64,000 nucleotides of DNA from Orobanche coerulescens (GCA_033398695.1 CM065804.1:54343501-54407500); one strand, 5' to 3'. Positions 1-12,141 are shown, counted from the first letter of the stretch. A program made the numbers and translations. The notes: generated by a model from the sequence alone, not told the origin.

Positions 1-1242
1 CATAGCATAGCGTGCGCTATCTATGCATGGCGATTCTTGGTGAGCAGAAACTGTTCTTGCCATGTTTGAAACAACGAAATCTTGCGTGATAATTCATGTT
101 ACTTCCATGAATACTATGTCTACACCCTCATGAATGATTATACGGATAAAGACAACTTGATTCAAGGATCTCGCATGCCAATATAAAACCATATTCTTTT
201 CCGACTTCAAATCTTCATACGATAATACGAAAAACTAAATGGTTGATATCAACACCTCTATATCACCCATATTATCCTATCAAGTTGATAAACGTCCTAT
301 ATATACTAGATAAATCCTTCCATGATCAAACCTTTAGATTTATCTAACAATAAGGATGTTAACGTCTAGTCAAGATTACTATGAAATCATCTATTAGATT
401 CGGTTAACCAATGATAGAAGCTTCTCTTCACATATCCGAGGTACTAAGATTCGAATCATGATGATTATAATCAAGGTATTCCGCTTATACAACTCACTAT
501 TCCAAACATGATATACTTGGATAATTCATCTATGAAAATCCATATCTTGTTAACATGATCATCCAAATCGTTAGAATCCAACTCTAAGTCTGGAGATAGA
601 TTGAACATACCTTAAAATGACGAAATCACTGAACCGTAAGGTAGAATCCAACTCCGGTTGGTTGTATGCCCTTCCAAGGTGCTATTCCACTTCCATGAAC
701 ATTCCACGTGGTAACCAATGTATAAACATCAACAATATGTGTTCTAAGTGTATAAGAGTATTTCTACAACTCTATGAACTCTCAAGATTGAGGAAAGTGC
801 GAAAGAAATGCAAGCCAACTCGGTTGATGTCCCATTTATAATTTTCTGCATTATTGACAAGTTAGCGCACGCTACTAAGCATCCCTTAGCGTGCGCTAAT
901 AATGGTTGACTTCAGATTTTGTCCGGGTGCGTCAGCGGGAATCTTATCCGGACCCATGTCCCGCTGGCGCACGAGCCAGCTGCCCCGCTCAATAATTGAG
1001 TCCTTAGCGCACGTTACTCATACCTGCATAGCGTGCGCTAAAAATGGCCCGATAGCGCGCGTTAAGATACATTCTTAGCGTGCGCTATCACAAGGTTGCT
1101 TGAGCAATTTTGCATGTTTCTATACTTATGCGTAATGATATTAATGCACTAAATATCACACTCCAATAATCAAAATCATCAATCCGAAATAATACATGGT
1201 TGAATACAGATGAAATACACTGTAATAAATCCGGATATTACA
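1..1242 (-). mobile_element. Partial gypsy LTR (E2), cut by window start
   Basis: This is an LTR of the same family as the one at 46253-48619, read on the minus strand. Its 5' terminus is the reverse complement of the ...CCGGATATTACA ending at 1242, giving TGTAATATCCGG. It aligns by eye with the E LTR through the region of ATAAAACCATATTC and the palindrome clusters. A TATA-like AATTATAAATGGG lies on the minus strand at about 834-843. No polypurine tract or conserved hairpin follows 1242, so this is a 5' LTR or a solo LTR whose other end lies outside the window. No coding sequence is present. Confidence 0.8.
864..1095 (-). repeat. TAGCGCACGCTA dyad array upstream of E2 TATA
   Basis: At least six copies or near copies of TAGCGCACGCTA or its variants (for example TTAGCGTGCGCTAA, TAGCGCGCGTTA) lie within about 230 bp, starting about 20 bp upstream, in minus-strand sense, of the E2 TATA box. 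Another copy sits at 8-20 in the transcribed half of the LTR. Spacing is irregular. Confidence 0.85.
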
Positions 1243-1273
1243 TTCCACTCCCTCATGGCCGTCCATATGTATG

Positions 1274-1276
<3 letters not shown>

Positions 1277-1317
<41 letters not shown>
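1277..1317. repeat. AT microsatellite
   Basis: This is a run of alternating A and T of about 40 bp, just outside the E2 LTR terminus. Confidence 0.9.
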
Positions 1318-1322
<5 letters not shown>

Positions 1323-2440
1323 AAATTAAGAGTATAATTAAAATGATAAAGGATTTAATTAGTTGGGTTGGGCTTTGAAGTGTAACTTCAAGTCTTATGA
1401 TTTTTAGTAAGTTGGGTTGAGTCCATTAGTGAGTCCACATGTAGTTAGGTGTTGGCAAATAGCCCAATAAGTGAATCAACACACTATTTTAATTTTTATT
1501 ATTTGGTTTATTAAATAAATTATAAAGTTAAAAAGTGAAATAAAATAAAATAGATGTAGGTTGTATCATGTCATAAAATAACTATTATTAAATTACATCA
1601 TGACTTGATACATTGTACATGTGATAAGTTATCGAATTTAAGGGGTTTTACAAGATGTGTTGTATTTTTGAGTCAAACTGATTTTGCAAAACGTATGCTT
1701 TGAAAAATATCTGTATCGATTATATTTCTAAAGTTGAGATATATGCCAGTACCATGGGGAATCATCGGCTTCACGATCTGTAAGTTTTGAAATTCTTGAA
1801 AGAACTTTCGAAAATGGGGTTTTATTGACAAGAGTATATGATTTCAATGTGTTTTAAAAATGTGACTGAGATACATACAAATTTGGTGCATAATGCATAA
1901 CATTGTGAAGTTTCGCGTACTCATAAGCTGGATAAAACATCAGTATGGTACGATGAGAAGATATTCGAATTTCAGTATGGTAGCTTGGATTATCCAGGAA
2001 TAACCGGTTGGTTGATCAGATAAAAGAAATATGCGAAATTTAATATTGGAGTATTTATGCATTGTAGATTCAGTACAGCATATGGTTTCGTAGTGTATAT
2101 ATGACTCTACCGGTGTGGTAGTAGCGCGATTTTTGGTAAAGTGATTTCTTGGCTTTTGAGTTAATTGTTTTTGGAATTACCAAAATTTCGAGATATTTAT
2201 TTTAAATTGCCATAGTTGCGGTATTGGCATTTTGTTGCATTTTTTCGAGGCTTGTGTCAGTTATGTTTGTATCTGTGTTGAGGCATTGAAAAAGGAGTCG
2301 TATGCTAGTATCACAGGAGATCATCGAATTCACACACCTTAAGTATACTGTTTTGGTTATTCGCTTGTGGTGATGATTGTTTGTCTTCGTGATGATTTTG
2401 GAAATCTTGGTTGAGTTGTTTTTTTATGACAGAATTATAA

Positions 2441-2476
2441 GTTTCGAGGACGAAACTTATTTTAACTAGGGTATAA
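2441..2476 (+). promoter_or_regulatory. Conserved hairpin and PPT-like tract of C
   Basis: AAGTTTCG-AGGA-CGAAACTT is a perfect 8-bp dyad with a 4-nt loop. A T-rich stretch, a short purine tract and then the LTR start TGTAATATCC follow. The same hairpin precedes the 3' LTR of gypsy-B, A and E in this window, so it marks the plus-strand priming region of this chromovirus group. Confidence 0.7.
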
Positions 2477-2927
2477 TGTAATATCCTGAAATTTTATTAT
2501 GATTGTTTAATATGATTTTACCCGAGTTATATTTCACAGTGTGGTATCTGTGCAGTATGGATATAATAATTGAAGGACTGCGATAGTTGTATTGGTATAA
2601 TCGTCGTACTTGGTCGAGAGCTTAATTTGAGGATATCATGCATCAGATTATCGTACTTTTATACATCAGGTGTATCGTATGAGAATATTATTAGAACGAG
2701 TATATATATTCAGTATGTCGTGTATATGTATCCAGCATATTGAGACGACGGGGAGGAACCGTTGGAATTGGCCAAGTATAGCCTGATTAACGTATGCTAA
2801 CATAAGGACTTAGCAAATTCTAATGTGCAAAGCTTACGTACATTAAAAAGGATAGTTAACGTACATAAGATCATATCATACAGGATCCATACTGTGGCCG
2901 ACAGGTGGGCCCCGACTTGAGTCAACG

Positions 2928-3430
2928 GCATTTAGCGCACGCTAAAGTCTAAGGTTAGTGCACGCTAATGGCATATAAGTCAAAGGGAAACCCTGCTTTG
3001 TGGTTTGCTTTCGGCGTGTGGGACCCAGGTATCTCCAGAGCAAGTGCAGACAAACGAGTTAACAAAGAGTTAACGTATGCTATGGTTGAATAATTAATGG
3101 AATAGAATAGTTACGTACACTAAAGGAGGCATATTGGATATGTTAGATACCTTTTGCTAAAAGATGTAGCCTCTGGACTACGCATTGCGTATGTTATTGT
3201 TGTGATACTATGTATGCTATGTGCATTGACGTATGTTAGTTGAATACTACATAAATAACCTGATTAATGTAGCAATTCAACAACTATATTGCATACGCTA
3301 TTGCATAGGCTTTGCATACATAAGTCATTATGCGAAGTAAGGCAGTAACCTCTGGAAACAGGATAGCATATGCTATCAAAGTCAGTTAGTGTATGCTATG
3401 GCAGGTAACGCACGCTAAAGGCATTCATAC
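2928..3430 (+). repeat. Palindromic motif array in C LTR
   Basis: This is a loose array of TAGCGCACGCTA, TTAACGTATGCTA and ACGTACACTAA-like dyads, more degenerate than those in B or E. It ends shortly before an AT-rich TATA-like stretch (ATATATATATGTATG, about 3446-3460). The mix of GCGCACGC and ACGTAC cores is intermediate between the arrays of E/B and F. Confidence 0.6.
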
Positions 3431-4885
3431 ATGCTAGTAATGTGCAATATATATATGTATGCAGTTGGGAATTATTGTTCATTTCGGCCATTTCTTCCCT
3501 TCATCCGATAGAGACAGTTCTTGGAGGAGTTTTTGAGGTTCCAAACACTTGAGTATTTGTGGAGTTGATCATCATTAACAATATTGAGCTTGGAAGTGAT
3601 CGAAAATAAATTCAACCTTGGGATTCAATCCATTGCTTCAAAGAGGAAATTACTCTTCACTTTGGATTTCATCTTGGATTGAATATTGGTATTCCTAAGT
3701 TGATAATCATCATATATACGAGTTGATATATATGATTATGAGATGGATATGGTTAACTCTTTGGATTATGATTATTGAATGTTCTTGTGGTTTTGAATTG
3801 TGTTGTTTATCTTCGAGAGATATATTGGTTAATCTCTCTCTTCATTTTGGGTTCTTGATGTTGTTGTTGTTTGCTTCGTATGATTATACATATGGAAGTG
3901 GTGTTATGATTCTTGGTGTTTCATGGAGTTTGTATTGGGGAAGACGATGATATGATAATATATATCTTGGATTATGAGTTATATAATTGTTTAGATGTTA
4001 GAACACATTGGTTTATGTCATTTTGTTGATTATGAGCATGATTACGGATTAATGCGTGTTCTTGAAGAAAATCTTGGTCGATATAACATATCAAGGTGAT
4101 TATATGTTGAAGTACCCATGTTTTTTATATGAACTTGGAATGTTCATATCTAAAATCAAGTTATGGTAATTGATGATGTGAATTTTGTATAAGAATACGT
4201 AAACGAATAAGAGGTTAGTGCGATTAGTATTCATCCTTGAGTATATGTGTTCATATGTATTGAACGAGTGTTCAATATGGATGTTAGGATTATTTGATAA
4301 CCTTGGAATTGTGATTCTTATGAACTTGATGGATATAAATAAGGGATGGACAGATTATTTTAGAAATGAAGTTGAATTTGGAAAGATTATGATTAATCTT
4401 GGAATATGATTATTCGTAATATTGAACTATTTGGAAAATTCGGATTGGTGATTATATTGGTATTCTTTTTTTACTATGAATTTACGATTATGAACTAGGA
4501 GGAATCTTGTTAATTCGTATATGAGGTTGAATTTGGAATTATGTTATAATCCTTTTTATTAGATTGAATTGATTGTTGATTTGACTATCAGATTGTGAAT
4601 CGTATTGCGGTTATGAGTTCATAAATGTTTGAGTTGGATTATTCGGATTTGTGTTTAATTGAAATATTGTGGAACCGTTGGGTTTGCTGATTGGTTATAT
4701 CGATTGATGATTGTTATCGAACCTTTTGTTTATCGATAGTTGCAATAGGCTATGAGAATTTATCGTTGATTAGAATCGTATGTTGCGGTCGAGTTCGAGG
4801 ATGTCCGTGAATTGCTTTAGTAGGAGTCGAGGAGCTCATATACGAAGACAGTGAATTGGTAATGACTTCACTATCATCGTATCGG

Positions 4886-4906
4886 TATCAAGGCAAGTTT
4901 ATACTT
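4886..4906 (+). promoter_or_regulatory. Conserved TCAAGGCAAGT element in C LTR
   Basis: TATCAAGGCAAGTTTATACT matches the mid-LTR motif TCGAGGCAAGT found in A, A', D, E and F. The AG|GCAAGT string resembles the donor consensus of GC-AG introns. The function is unproven. Confidence 0.5.
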
Positions 4907-6943
4907 GTTCAGTTTATAATATTTAATGAATGGTTTTGGTTTCGTTTCATTTATATTTCACATAGCAATGAGTATAAATATGAATTCTACAGATTTGGAT
5001 TGTATGTTTTCTTCCGGGTTTTGGAGTTAAATCATAAGGTATATGGTTTATATTTGTTATTGGTATACTTAATATCGCGGATATATTTTGGTAAAGACGA
5101 GGATAAGAGTTATCTACAATCTACGGTATTTTGGATCGTCAAATATCGAGGATATCATTGGTGATGGTTTTGACATCGAGATTGCTCTCCAAGGATTCGG
5201 GAGAATTACTCTAATCGTTTTTGGCATTTAGGGTTGATAATGTCGTGATACATTTGTGTATTATTGTTGTCATATATTTGTGTATTGTTGTTATCATGCA
5301 TTTGTGGATTGTTGTTGTATGTCCACCACATGTTGGTCCGATGGGATCATCTTTGTAATATCCTTAATTTTAGAATAATATTTATCGTGACTTTGTTGGA
5401 ATACTGGTAATATGAATATTTAATTTTGGTTCTGGACGTAATATTGAGTAAATGAGAGTAATATGTCGGGTAGTATTTTCTAATATCATCGAATAATTAT
5501 TGGTAAGAATATGACGGTTGTAACACCTCAAAAACCATATGGGAATATTACACGCCGTGGACCCCTTTTTACGATGATCTACCAGGCTATACCTTACAAA
5601 ACGACCAAGTGCTTGCCCGGACATGGTCAAACAATAAAATACTACAGACCGTTATGGTCACTTACACGTGAATACACAGACCGATGAGGTCACAAGACTC
5701 AATCAACAAAACTGACTTATACAACATTACCCACACAGGGGTTGAAACACAATACAGTGGAAGACTCAAATCAACTCTGACAATACAACCAAACTCTACC
5801 AACTCTCAACTCTTGATTAGTATCGTAGCTCGTCACTTCCTATGCCAATCCTGTGACTGCTCCTCGGAACCTGCATGTACCTGGACGCAAAAACAGACAT
5901 CCACCCTCCGATTACTCGGGGGTTAGTAAAACTCCACTATTTTACTAGTGCAAGTATCAAATCATACGACAAGTAACGAGCAAACATTGATCATAATCAA
6001 ATTTAATAACCAAGTATCAAAATATTCCCAGGAGGTTTTAACAAGGGAAATAAGCTATGAAGCATTTAAAAGTAAGTTCCTCCTCTCGGGGATTTTTAGA
6101 AATTCAAAACTTTTAAGACCTCAACTCCTGATTTGGTAATCCTTTTAGAAAAATCTTAGGGTTCAAACCCAAATCCGATTCGCATTTCGATAATTTACAG
6201 TACGAAAATATTTCCACAAATCTCGCGGGGCTCGGCCCAACATTCCTTTCTAGAAAACGTCATTTTCAAAACATAGACGATCAAAACATATTCATGACCC
6301 CGTGATCTCCTGCTACGAGTCTCCGTAGGTTCGACAACCCCACGAAAAGAAACAAACACATCAATCACAACAACTAGTCCTGACCCCGTGAACCTGTGTC
6401 ACGTGTCACCGTAGGTTCCGTCGAACCCGCACGGTTGGACGTACTGTGTCCTGATTCGATGGACCTGTGCCATGAATCATCGTTGGCCTCGTAAGACCCG
6501 CACGATTGGACCTCAGCACCACACACTAAGTTCTGATCCCATGGACCTGTGCCATGAATCCTCGTAGGCCCCGTCGAACCCACACGAGTGAACTTAGCGT
6601 TCCAGCACACAACATTCACATTCACATTACACCAACACGCACAAAATCAAACAATCAACTTGTCCATTACAATTTCACACAACTAGTATACTTAACCCGA
6701 AGCCGACATTACAACCAATACAAGCTTTACACAATCAAACACATATAACCCAATATTATCATCCAAATCCTCGATGAATCGATGTCACATAACTCACAAT
6801 CAATACCTATAACACGATACACCTCCAAGAGTACAATCGACTAATATAGACACATTTCCAAGTTTATCACAAATAACCACAATTCATTCATTTCAACGTG
6901 TAGTCATATTCACAAGGTACAAAATGTATAAGTAAGATACTTG

Positions 6944-6962
6944 CCTCGATAGTCGGCACCCG
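6944..6962 (-). promoter_or_regulatory. TCGAGGCAAGT element in A'
   Basis: The reverse complement reads CTATCGAGGCAAGTATCTT. This is the conserved mid-LTR motif, here on the minus strand and downstream of the A' TATA box. Confidence 0.5.
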
Positions 6963-7479
6963 AATATTCCTACGAATACGGCACAACCCGGAAAATCCCG
7001 AACACCTACAATCTTCCGTGAAATCCAACGGAAACACGGTTACTACGAGAATAACAATTGAAAACAAAGGAAAACATGATCAAGAATCGATGGGAACCCT
7101 TTGAGACATTTAATCGGATACTAAATGTTCAAGGTTCCTTAGAAAACCAAAAATCCCGATTGGGTTCTAACGAACTCGAAATACGGATATACAATCCGTG
7201 GAACACGTCCAAAACAACGTTTATACAACAATCAATTGATCAAAAATGGATTGGAATCAAAATCAAAAGGAAAATCCCTAAAATCTTCATAAACAAGGGT
7301 TCAAGCCAAAATACCTCGATTTGGACAAAGAACACGGATTAGATGATGATATAATCAACACAAGCCTTCCAAAAATGATGTTCTATGATGTTCCCGATCA
7401 AAAACCCTTAAATTCCGTCGAAGGGTCACGAAAAACGAAGGAAAAATGGAAATTGGCCGAGTGATCTACGTCTAGGCCT

Positions 7480-7494
7480 TTAAATAGCCGACCC
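7480..7494 (-). promoter_or_regulatory. TATA box of A' LTR
   Basis: On the minus strand the sequence GGCTATTTAAAGGCC lies directly downstream of the CGGCCG palindrome array. The equivalent site in A is TGTATTTAAGACC at about 38748. Confidence 0.6.
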
Positions 7495-7496
7495 TG

Positions 7497-7805
7497 GCCG
7501 ATCGCTTCCGGCCGTAACCGGCGGGGACTTACGGCCGTAACTCAGCACTTACGGCCGTACCCGGCAGGTCCTTACGGTCGTAACCGACATTCGTCCGGAA
7601 GCTTCCTAACACCCGTACTGCCGTAACTCTCGGCCCTTACGGCCGTAACCGGCATTCGTCCGAAAGTTGCTTGGCACCCGTACGGCCGTAACACTTGGCC
7701 TTTACGGCCGTAACCGGCATTCGTCAGGACATTCCTGCCGATCACGTACGGCCGTAACCGGCACCTTACGGCCGTAACTCGGCCAGGCCAGGCCCTGCTC
7801 CGGCC
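7497..7805 (-). repeat. TTACGGCCGTAA palindrome array in A' LTR
   Basis: About ten copies of the perfect palindrome TTACGGCCGTAA or close variants (ACGGCCGTAA, TACGGCCGTAC) occur within 300 bp. A CATTCGTCCG spacer repeats between several copies. The array abuts the A' TATA box. Confidence 0.9.
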
Positions 7806-8563
7806 GTGACTCGGTCGTGGCCACTCCGACGGCCGGGACAACCCCGAAACCCGAACCCGAAATATAAACCAAAGATACGGTTACGAAGTACTCGCAAAGA
7901 CGAATCTAAGAGCTAAGAGAACACATGATTCCGACCACCCGAAGTGTCGGAATTCGACAACGGAAGTAATTACCCCAAACTTTAGGAAATTATGAAAACG
8001 GCCCAAAACGTCCGAAATACACGATACACGGTCGAAACACCAAACCAAAGCTCGCAACATGAATAATAACATTAAATGGACTTACTAGAAACTCGAAACA
8101 ATAGTTTCGGATGAGATTCGCAAGAATCGAACTCAAGTACAGAAAAGCCGCTTAAGAACACGGAACTCAACAAAACGATACCGAAACAACTCGGATGACA
8201 AAAAGTGCAGAATTAAATATTCTTAGAATGACGAAACGGTCATAAGCGAGTCGTCGAAATGGACCCACGCCGAAAAATAAAATTACCGGAAATCGAAATT
8301 GCGGATATTACAATGGTGGCCAACGTTGTATTCTTTGATAAATTATTCAACGAGAATTAGAGAAATTATCCGGACTCTTGAGATATTAGACTAGAATATT
8401 GATGGGTTATTGGTTTTATCGGATGTAGTATGTAATAATCGGTTAATCGAGTTAGAAGACTGAATAACAGATCCATAATTTGTCCGTTTTTAATTGAATA
8501 AGACATAACTACCCATTTTAAATAATCACCAAGTTGATTATTAAACAATTTTATTACAACTCT

Positions 8564-8566
<3 letters not shown>

Positions 8567-8648
<82 letters not shown>
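8567..8648. repeat. CT microsatellite (about 80 bp)
   Basis: This is an uninterrupted CT run inside the D LTR. It creates open frames of Ser-Leu or Arg-Glu repeats on both strands that are not genes. Confidence 0.95.
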
Positions 8649-8650
<2 letters not shown>

Positions 8651-9229
8651 TTATCCCACTACCCACGGAAGACAAAGAAAACAATCCCCTTCTTCTTCTT
8701 CCGCAATAGCTTTCGATCGGGAGAGGAGTGACGGACGGAGGAATCTCGAAGTGATGAAATGACACTCCTGGACTCGCGATCTTGGTCGGACCGTCGGCAG
8801 GTAGCTCACTGTCCGCCTGGACGGCGCAAATTGCTGGTGCGGCTGGGATGAGTTGGCGCTGGCGACCGATAGGCAGGTGCATTCCTACTTGCACCAGACG
8901 GAAAACACGAGTTCTTCATGACAGGCATTTTTACGTGGCTAAGGATGCTCAGGTAGGCGGAGAGTTGATGTCCGACCGATGGGTTTTCCGACGAAAGGTG
9001 GTTGGAGTTTGGTTTAGATTTCAGGCGACCTTCACTTCTAGATCCAGAGACCGATACATTGTTCGGGGTGAGGGTTGACCGATGAGGATGGTTTCAATGG
9101 CTCGACCGGTAGTTGACCATGGCGGTTTTCCGGCGACCTGTGGTGCCTTATGGGTGGGTCGAGTTGGAGTGTTGAGTGACGGAGGATATAAGGTCTGATT
9201 TCCGTTGACTAACCGAGCTGCGAATTATG

Positions 9230-9391
9230 TGTGACTGTGTGTGTGCGCGACTGTATGTGACTGTGTGTATGCGTTGTGTGTATATATATATTATAGATAG
9301 TATATATGTGTGCAGTCCTGCGTGTGTGTTTATATGTGTTTATGTGCTATATATATATATATATAGCAGTGTGTGTTTATGTGTGTGTATG

Positions 9392-9425
<34 letters not shown>

Positions 9426-9559
9426 CTTTAGAAGTAGACATCTCCTGTACCAACAAGGTCTTGAAGAGCCTTCTCTAATGGTTGGTCAAGACGAGCCTGA
9501 ATGGACTACTGGGCTAGTAGACTTGGCGGAATAATATATATATATATATATATATATAT
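9230..9559. repeat. GT and AT microsatellite tract in D
   Basis: GTGTGT-rich sequence is followed by AT runs at about 9350-9364, 9401-9421 and 9532-9558. The last AT run directly abuts the inverted-repeat transposon. Confidence 0.9.
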
Positions 9560-10981
9560 GGGTTAAAATAAAAAGTCTCTTATAATAAAAAGTGTAGGAA
9601 CGATTGTGGGAGTGACATGTGTCATCCCCATTCCACATCATATGACACATCATATGACATGTGTCACCCACCCCCCCCAACCCCCCTCACCCCCTGAAAA
9701 AAAAAAATTCCAGCCAAAAAAAAAATTTTGGGGGGGCAAAAAAAAAATTCCCGCCAAAAATTATTACTGCATCACAATTATGATTTATTGCATTAAGGTT
9801 ATAAGTTACTAGAGGTGGTATCTGGGCCGGTCGCAGAACAGCCCGGCACGGCCCGGCACGCTTAAAAACCGGCCCGGACCAGCCCGTTTACTATTTGGCC
9901 CGGACCGGTCCGTGTACATTTAGGTTATGTGGGCCTTAGGGGCCTTTGTTTTAGAGGCCCAGCCCAGACCGGCCCAAGCTCGCCTAAAACCGCTGGCCCG
10001 GCACGGACCGGCCCGAGCCCGTGTTAGCCCGTGAACCGAGAAGGCCCGATCCATTTAGCCCGTGTAAAGACCGTGAACTGGGAATGCCCAATAGGGTTTT
10101 TTATTTCTTTCCTATCAATTTATAGCCTGCAAAAGGTACAAAATTCAGTTTTCATTTAGTAAATCACATGTTATTATGTCCAAGAGGCATGCAGTAGTGA
10201 GAGTACATTTCAGCATTCTATGTACCCTAACATTGAACACCTGACAATAGTCCGATGCACTATAGGAGCACTTCGCAATTAACTTGAAGATGAGTAAAAT
10301 GAGAGAGAGAGAGAGGGGGGGAGAGAGAGAGAGAGAGTTGTTCTTTCTTTATAATAAATTTCAAGTTCATTTTGTTGGTCTTTGTAATAAAATTTCTGTC
10401 TTACAATGAAGAAAAAAAATGTTCAACCCGGCCCGGCCCGGCCCGGCTCGTGAACAGCCCGACCCGGTCCATGAACACAATAGGTTGTGGGCCGGGCCGG
10501 GCCGGGCCTTATGTTTGTAAAAAAAGATCGGCTCAGCTCGGCCCGGCCCGCCAAAAAAGAAGGACCGGCCCGGTCCGGCCCTTAAATGGAGCGGGCTTTA
10601 GCAGCCCGGCCCGGCCCCGGCCCGAATGCCACCTCTATAAGTTACAGCATCATACTTGATGCACTTAAATGTTAACTATGATGCAGTAACTTATAACTGT
10701 GATGCAGTAAAACTTATTAGTGTGATGCACCAAAACTTATAACTGTGATGCACCAAAAAAATAGTGCATCATACTTATAAATTTTTGGCGGGAAAAAAAA
10801 ATTTCTTGGCCCCCCCCCCAAAATTATTTTTTTTTGTGGGAATTTTTTTTTTTTTCCGGGGTGGTAGCGGGTGGGTGCCACATGTCATATGATGTGGCAT
10901 GATGATGTGGCAAGGTGACACATGTTACTCCCACAATCCTTCCTACACTTTTTATTATAAGAGACTTTTTAGAATAACCCC
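9560..10981. mobile_element. Inverted-repeat DNA transposon, non-autonomous
   Basis: The left arm from 9560 (GGGTTAAAATAAAAAGTC) and the right arm ending about 10981 (reverse complement GGGGTTATTCTAAAAAGTC) are imperfect inverted repeats of about 250 bp. They share CTCTTATAATAAAAAGTG, CACATCATATGACA, mirrored G/A and C/T homopolymer runs, CCGCCAAAAA and repeated GATGCA words. No transposase is present. Long arms suggest a fold-back or Mutator-like MITE, but the superfamily is unassigned because the AT-repeat flanks hide any target duplication. A hAT MITE has inserted almost exactly at the loop. Confidence 0.75.
9810..10637. mobile_element. hAT-type MITE, TSD TAAGTTAC
   Basis: The termini TAGAGGTGG and CCACCTCTA are perfect inverted repeats flanked by a perfect 8-bp duplication TAAGTTAC (9802-9809 and 10638-10645), diagnostic of hAT transposition. 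Subterminal regions are rich in GGCCCGG and CCGGGCC on both sides, as in many plant hAT MITEs. A GA microsatellite lies near 10290-10337. No transposase is encoded. The open frame over 10372-10659 is GC-repeat translation. Confidence 0.92.
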
Positions 10982-11017
10982 ACCCTATATATATACAAAA
11001 CACACACATACTGAATA

Positions 11018-11066
11018 TGACAGGCGTGTACGTGTGTGTGTGTGCGAGTTTCAGTATGTGTGTGTT

Positions 11067-11156
<90 letters not shown>

Positions 11157-11160
11157 GCGT
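11018..11160. repeat. GT and AT microsatellites
   Basis: A GTGTGTG tract at 11027-11065 is followed by an AT run of about 85 bp (11070-11154) within D. Open frames of Tyr-Ile repeats here are artefacts of the microsatellite. Confidence 0.95.
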
Positions 11161-11530
11161 GTGTATAGTTATGGTTGCGTGTATGTGTTCGTATTGAGAT
11201 TATGGACGGGGAACATTAGGCGTAGATGAAGGTTTTGATAATTTGATCTACGGGCGGTTGAGTGTATTTGGACCTATGGAGTGAGCCTGAGTTCGGAGTG
11301 GAGTTTGTGTTCGGAGCAATAATCGAGTTGTGGATTCGGGTTGATTATCGTTGGTCGTTTGATCCGATAAATTAATTAAGGGGCGCAATTGAGGTAATAT
11401 ATACCTCGAAATTATAAAATATTAAATTGGACCCTTATATTAAGTTGTCTATTATGTATTTATATTAAAGGTTTGGATTTCAATGGATCGATCGGGTGAG
11501 CTGTGTTCGTCGGGACTTTCGGTTTCATCG

Positions 11531-11552
11531 ATATCGAGGCAAGTTATTACTT
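11531..11552 (+). promoter_or_regulatory. TCGAGGCAAGT element in D
   Basis: ATATCGAGGCAAGTTATTAC matches the shared mid-LTR element. It is followed, as in C, by TTGCTCAG or TTGTTCAG and TATAATATTTAATGAAT. Confidence 0.5.
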
Positions 11553-11991
11553 GCTCAGTTTATAATATTTAATGAATAGTTTCAGTTTCATTCGTTTATA
11601 ATTCGTATAGCAATGTTTATAATCGTAATCATAGGAGATTTGGGATTATAGGTTGTATTCGAGTTTTGGGAATTAAATCATAAGGTATATGATTTAGATT
11701 TATTGTTGGTATACTTGGTATCGAGGATACATTGTGGTATAGACAAAGACATGAATTATTTATCGTCCGTGGTATATTGTACCGTCGAGTATTGAGGATA
11801 ATTGTTCGTGATGGTTTGGACATCGAGATTTCTCTCGAAGGACTCTGGACAAGTACTCTAATCATTTTTGTCTTTTTGTGTCGATCATGTTGTGATACAT
11901 TCGTGTATCATTGTTGTCATGCATTTGTGCACGGTTGTTGTCGTGCATTGTGTACTGTTGTTTTGTGCAGTTGTGCATTGTTGTCATAGGT

Positions 11992-12141
11992 CCACCATGC
12001 GTTGGCCCGACAGGATCAACATGGGATATCTATAGCTGTGTGCGTTGGATCACTGGACAGGTAATGCCACCATGCGTTGGTCCGACGGGATCATCATGGG
12101 GATCTATAGCTGTGTGCGCTGGATCGTTGGATTACAATATG
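11992..12141 (+). repeat. 75-bp tandem duplication in D LTR
   Basis: Two copies start with CCACCATGCGTTGG at 11992 and 12067 and include the CGACGGGATCA and GGATCTATAGCTGTGTGCG words. Related units occur in the LTRs of C and, reverse complemented, E (46790-46925). Confidence 0.8.

Larger units (their letters stand above)
1243..2476 (+). other. Non-coding tail of element C with AT microsatellite
   Basis: There is no convincing coding sequence. The stretch holds an AT microsatellite (about 1277-1317), then AT-rich sequence with repeated GTTGGGTTG-like words, then a tract running into a conserved hairpin and the start of the C LTR at 2477. Because it ends in an LTR-adjacent purine-containing tract, the right part is inferred to be the 3' end of element C's internal region. 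The boundary between C internal DNA and the E2 flank is not visible. I recognise no chromodomain or integrase remnants. Confidence 0.5.
5519..8312 (-). mobile_element. Solo LTR A' (minus), near-perfect TSD
   Basis: The minus-strand LTR starts with TGTAATATCCGC (reverse complement ending at 8312) and ends with GAGGTGTTACA (starting at 5519). Flanking 5-mers are ACGGT and ATGGT, one mismatch. The first few hundred bases of U3 align by eye with the LTR of element A (CTTATGACCGTTTCGTCATT, TTCTGCACTTTT, GGGCCATTTT-like), so A' is a sister family. Its promoter-proximal palindromes are TTACGGCCGTAA rather than A's TTACGTACGTAA. It has no internal region and no coding sequence. Confidence 0.85.

Noticed and set aside
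8541..8894. Open frame of 117 codons on the minus strand
   Set aside because: The frame crosses the CT microsatellite, giving Arg-Glu repeats. The rest shows no recognisable domain and lies in solo LTR D.
10372..10659. Open frame of 95 codons rich in Gly, Pro and Arg
   Set aside because: It is translation of GGCCCGG repeats in the subterminal part of a hAT MITE and runs past its terminus.
9227..11229. Transmembrane-like Tyr-Ile open frames
   Set aside because: They are translations of AT and GT microsatellites.
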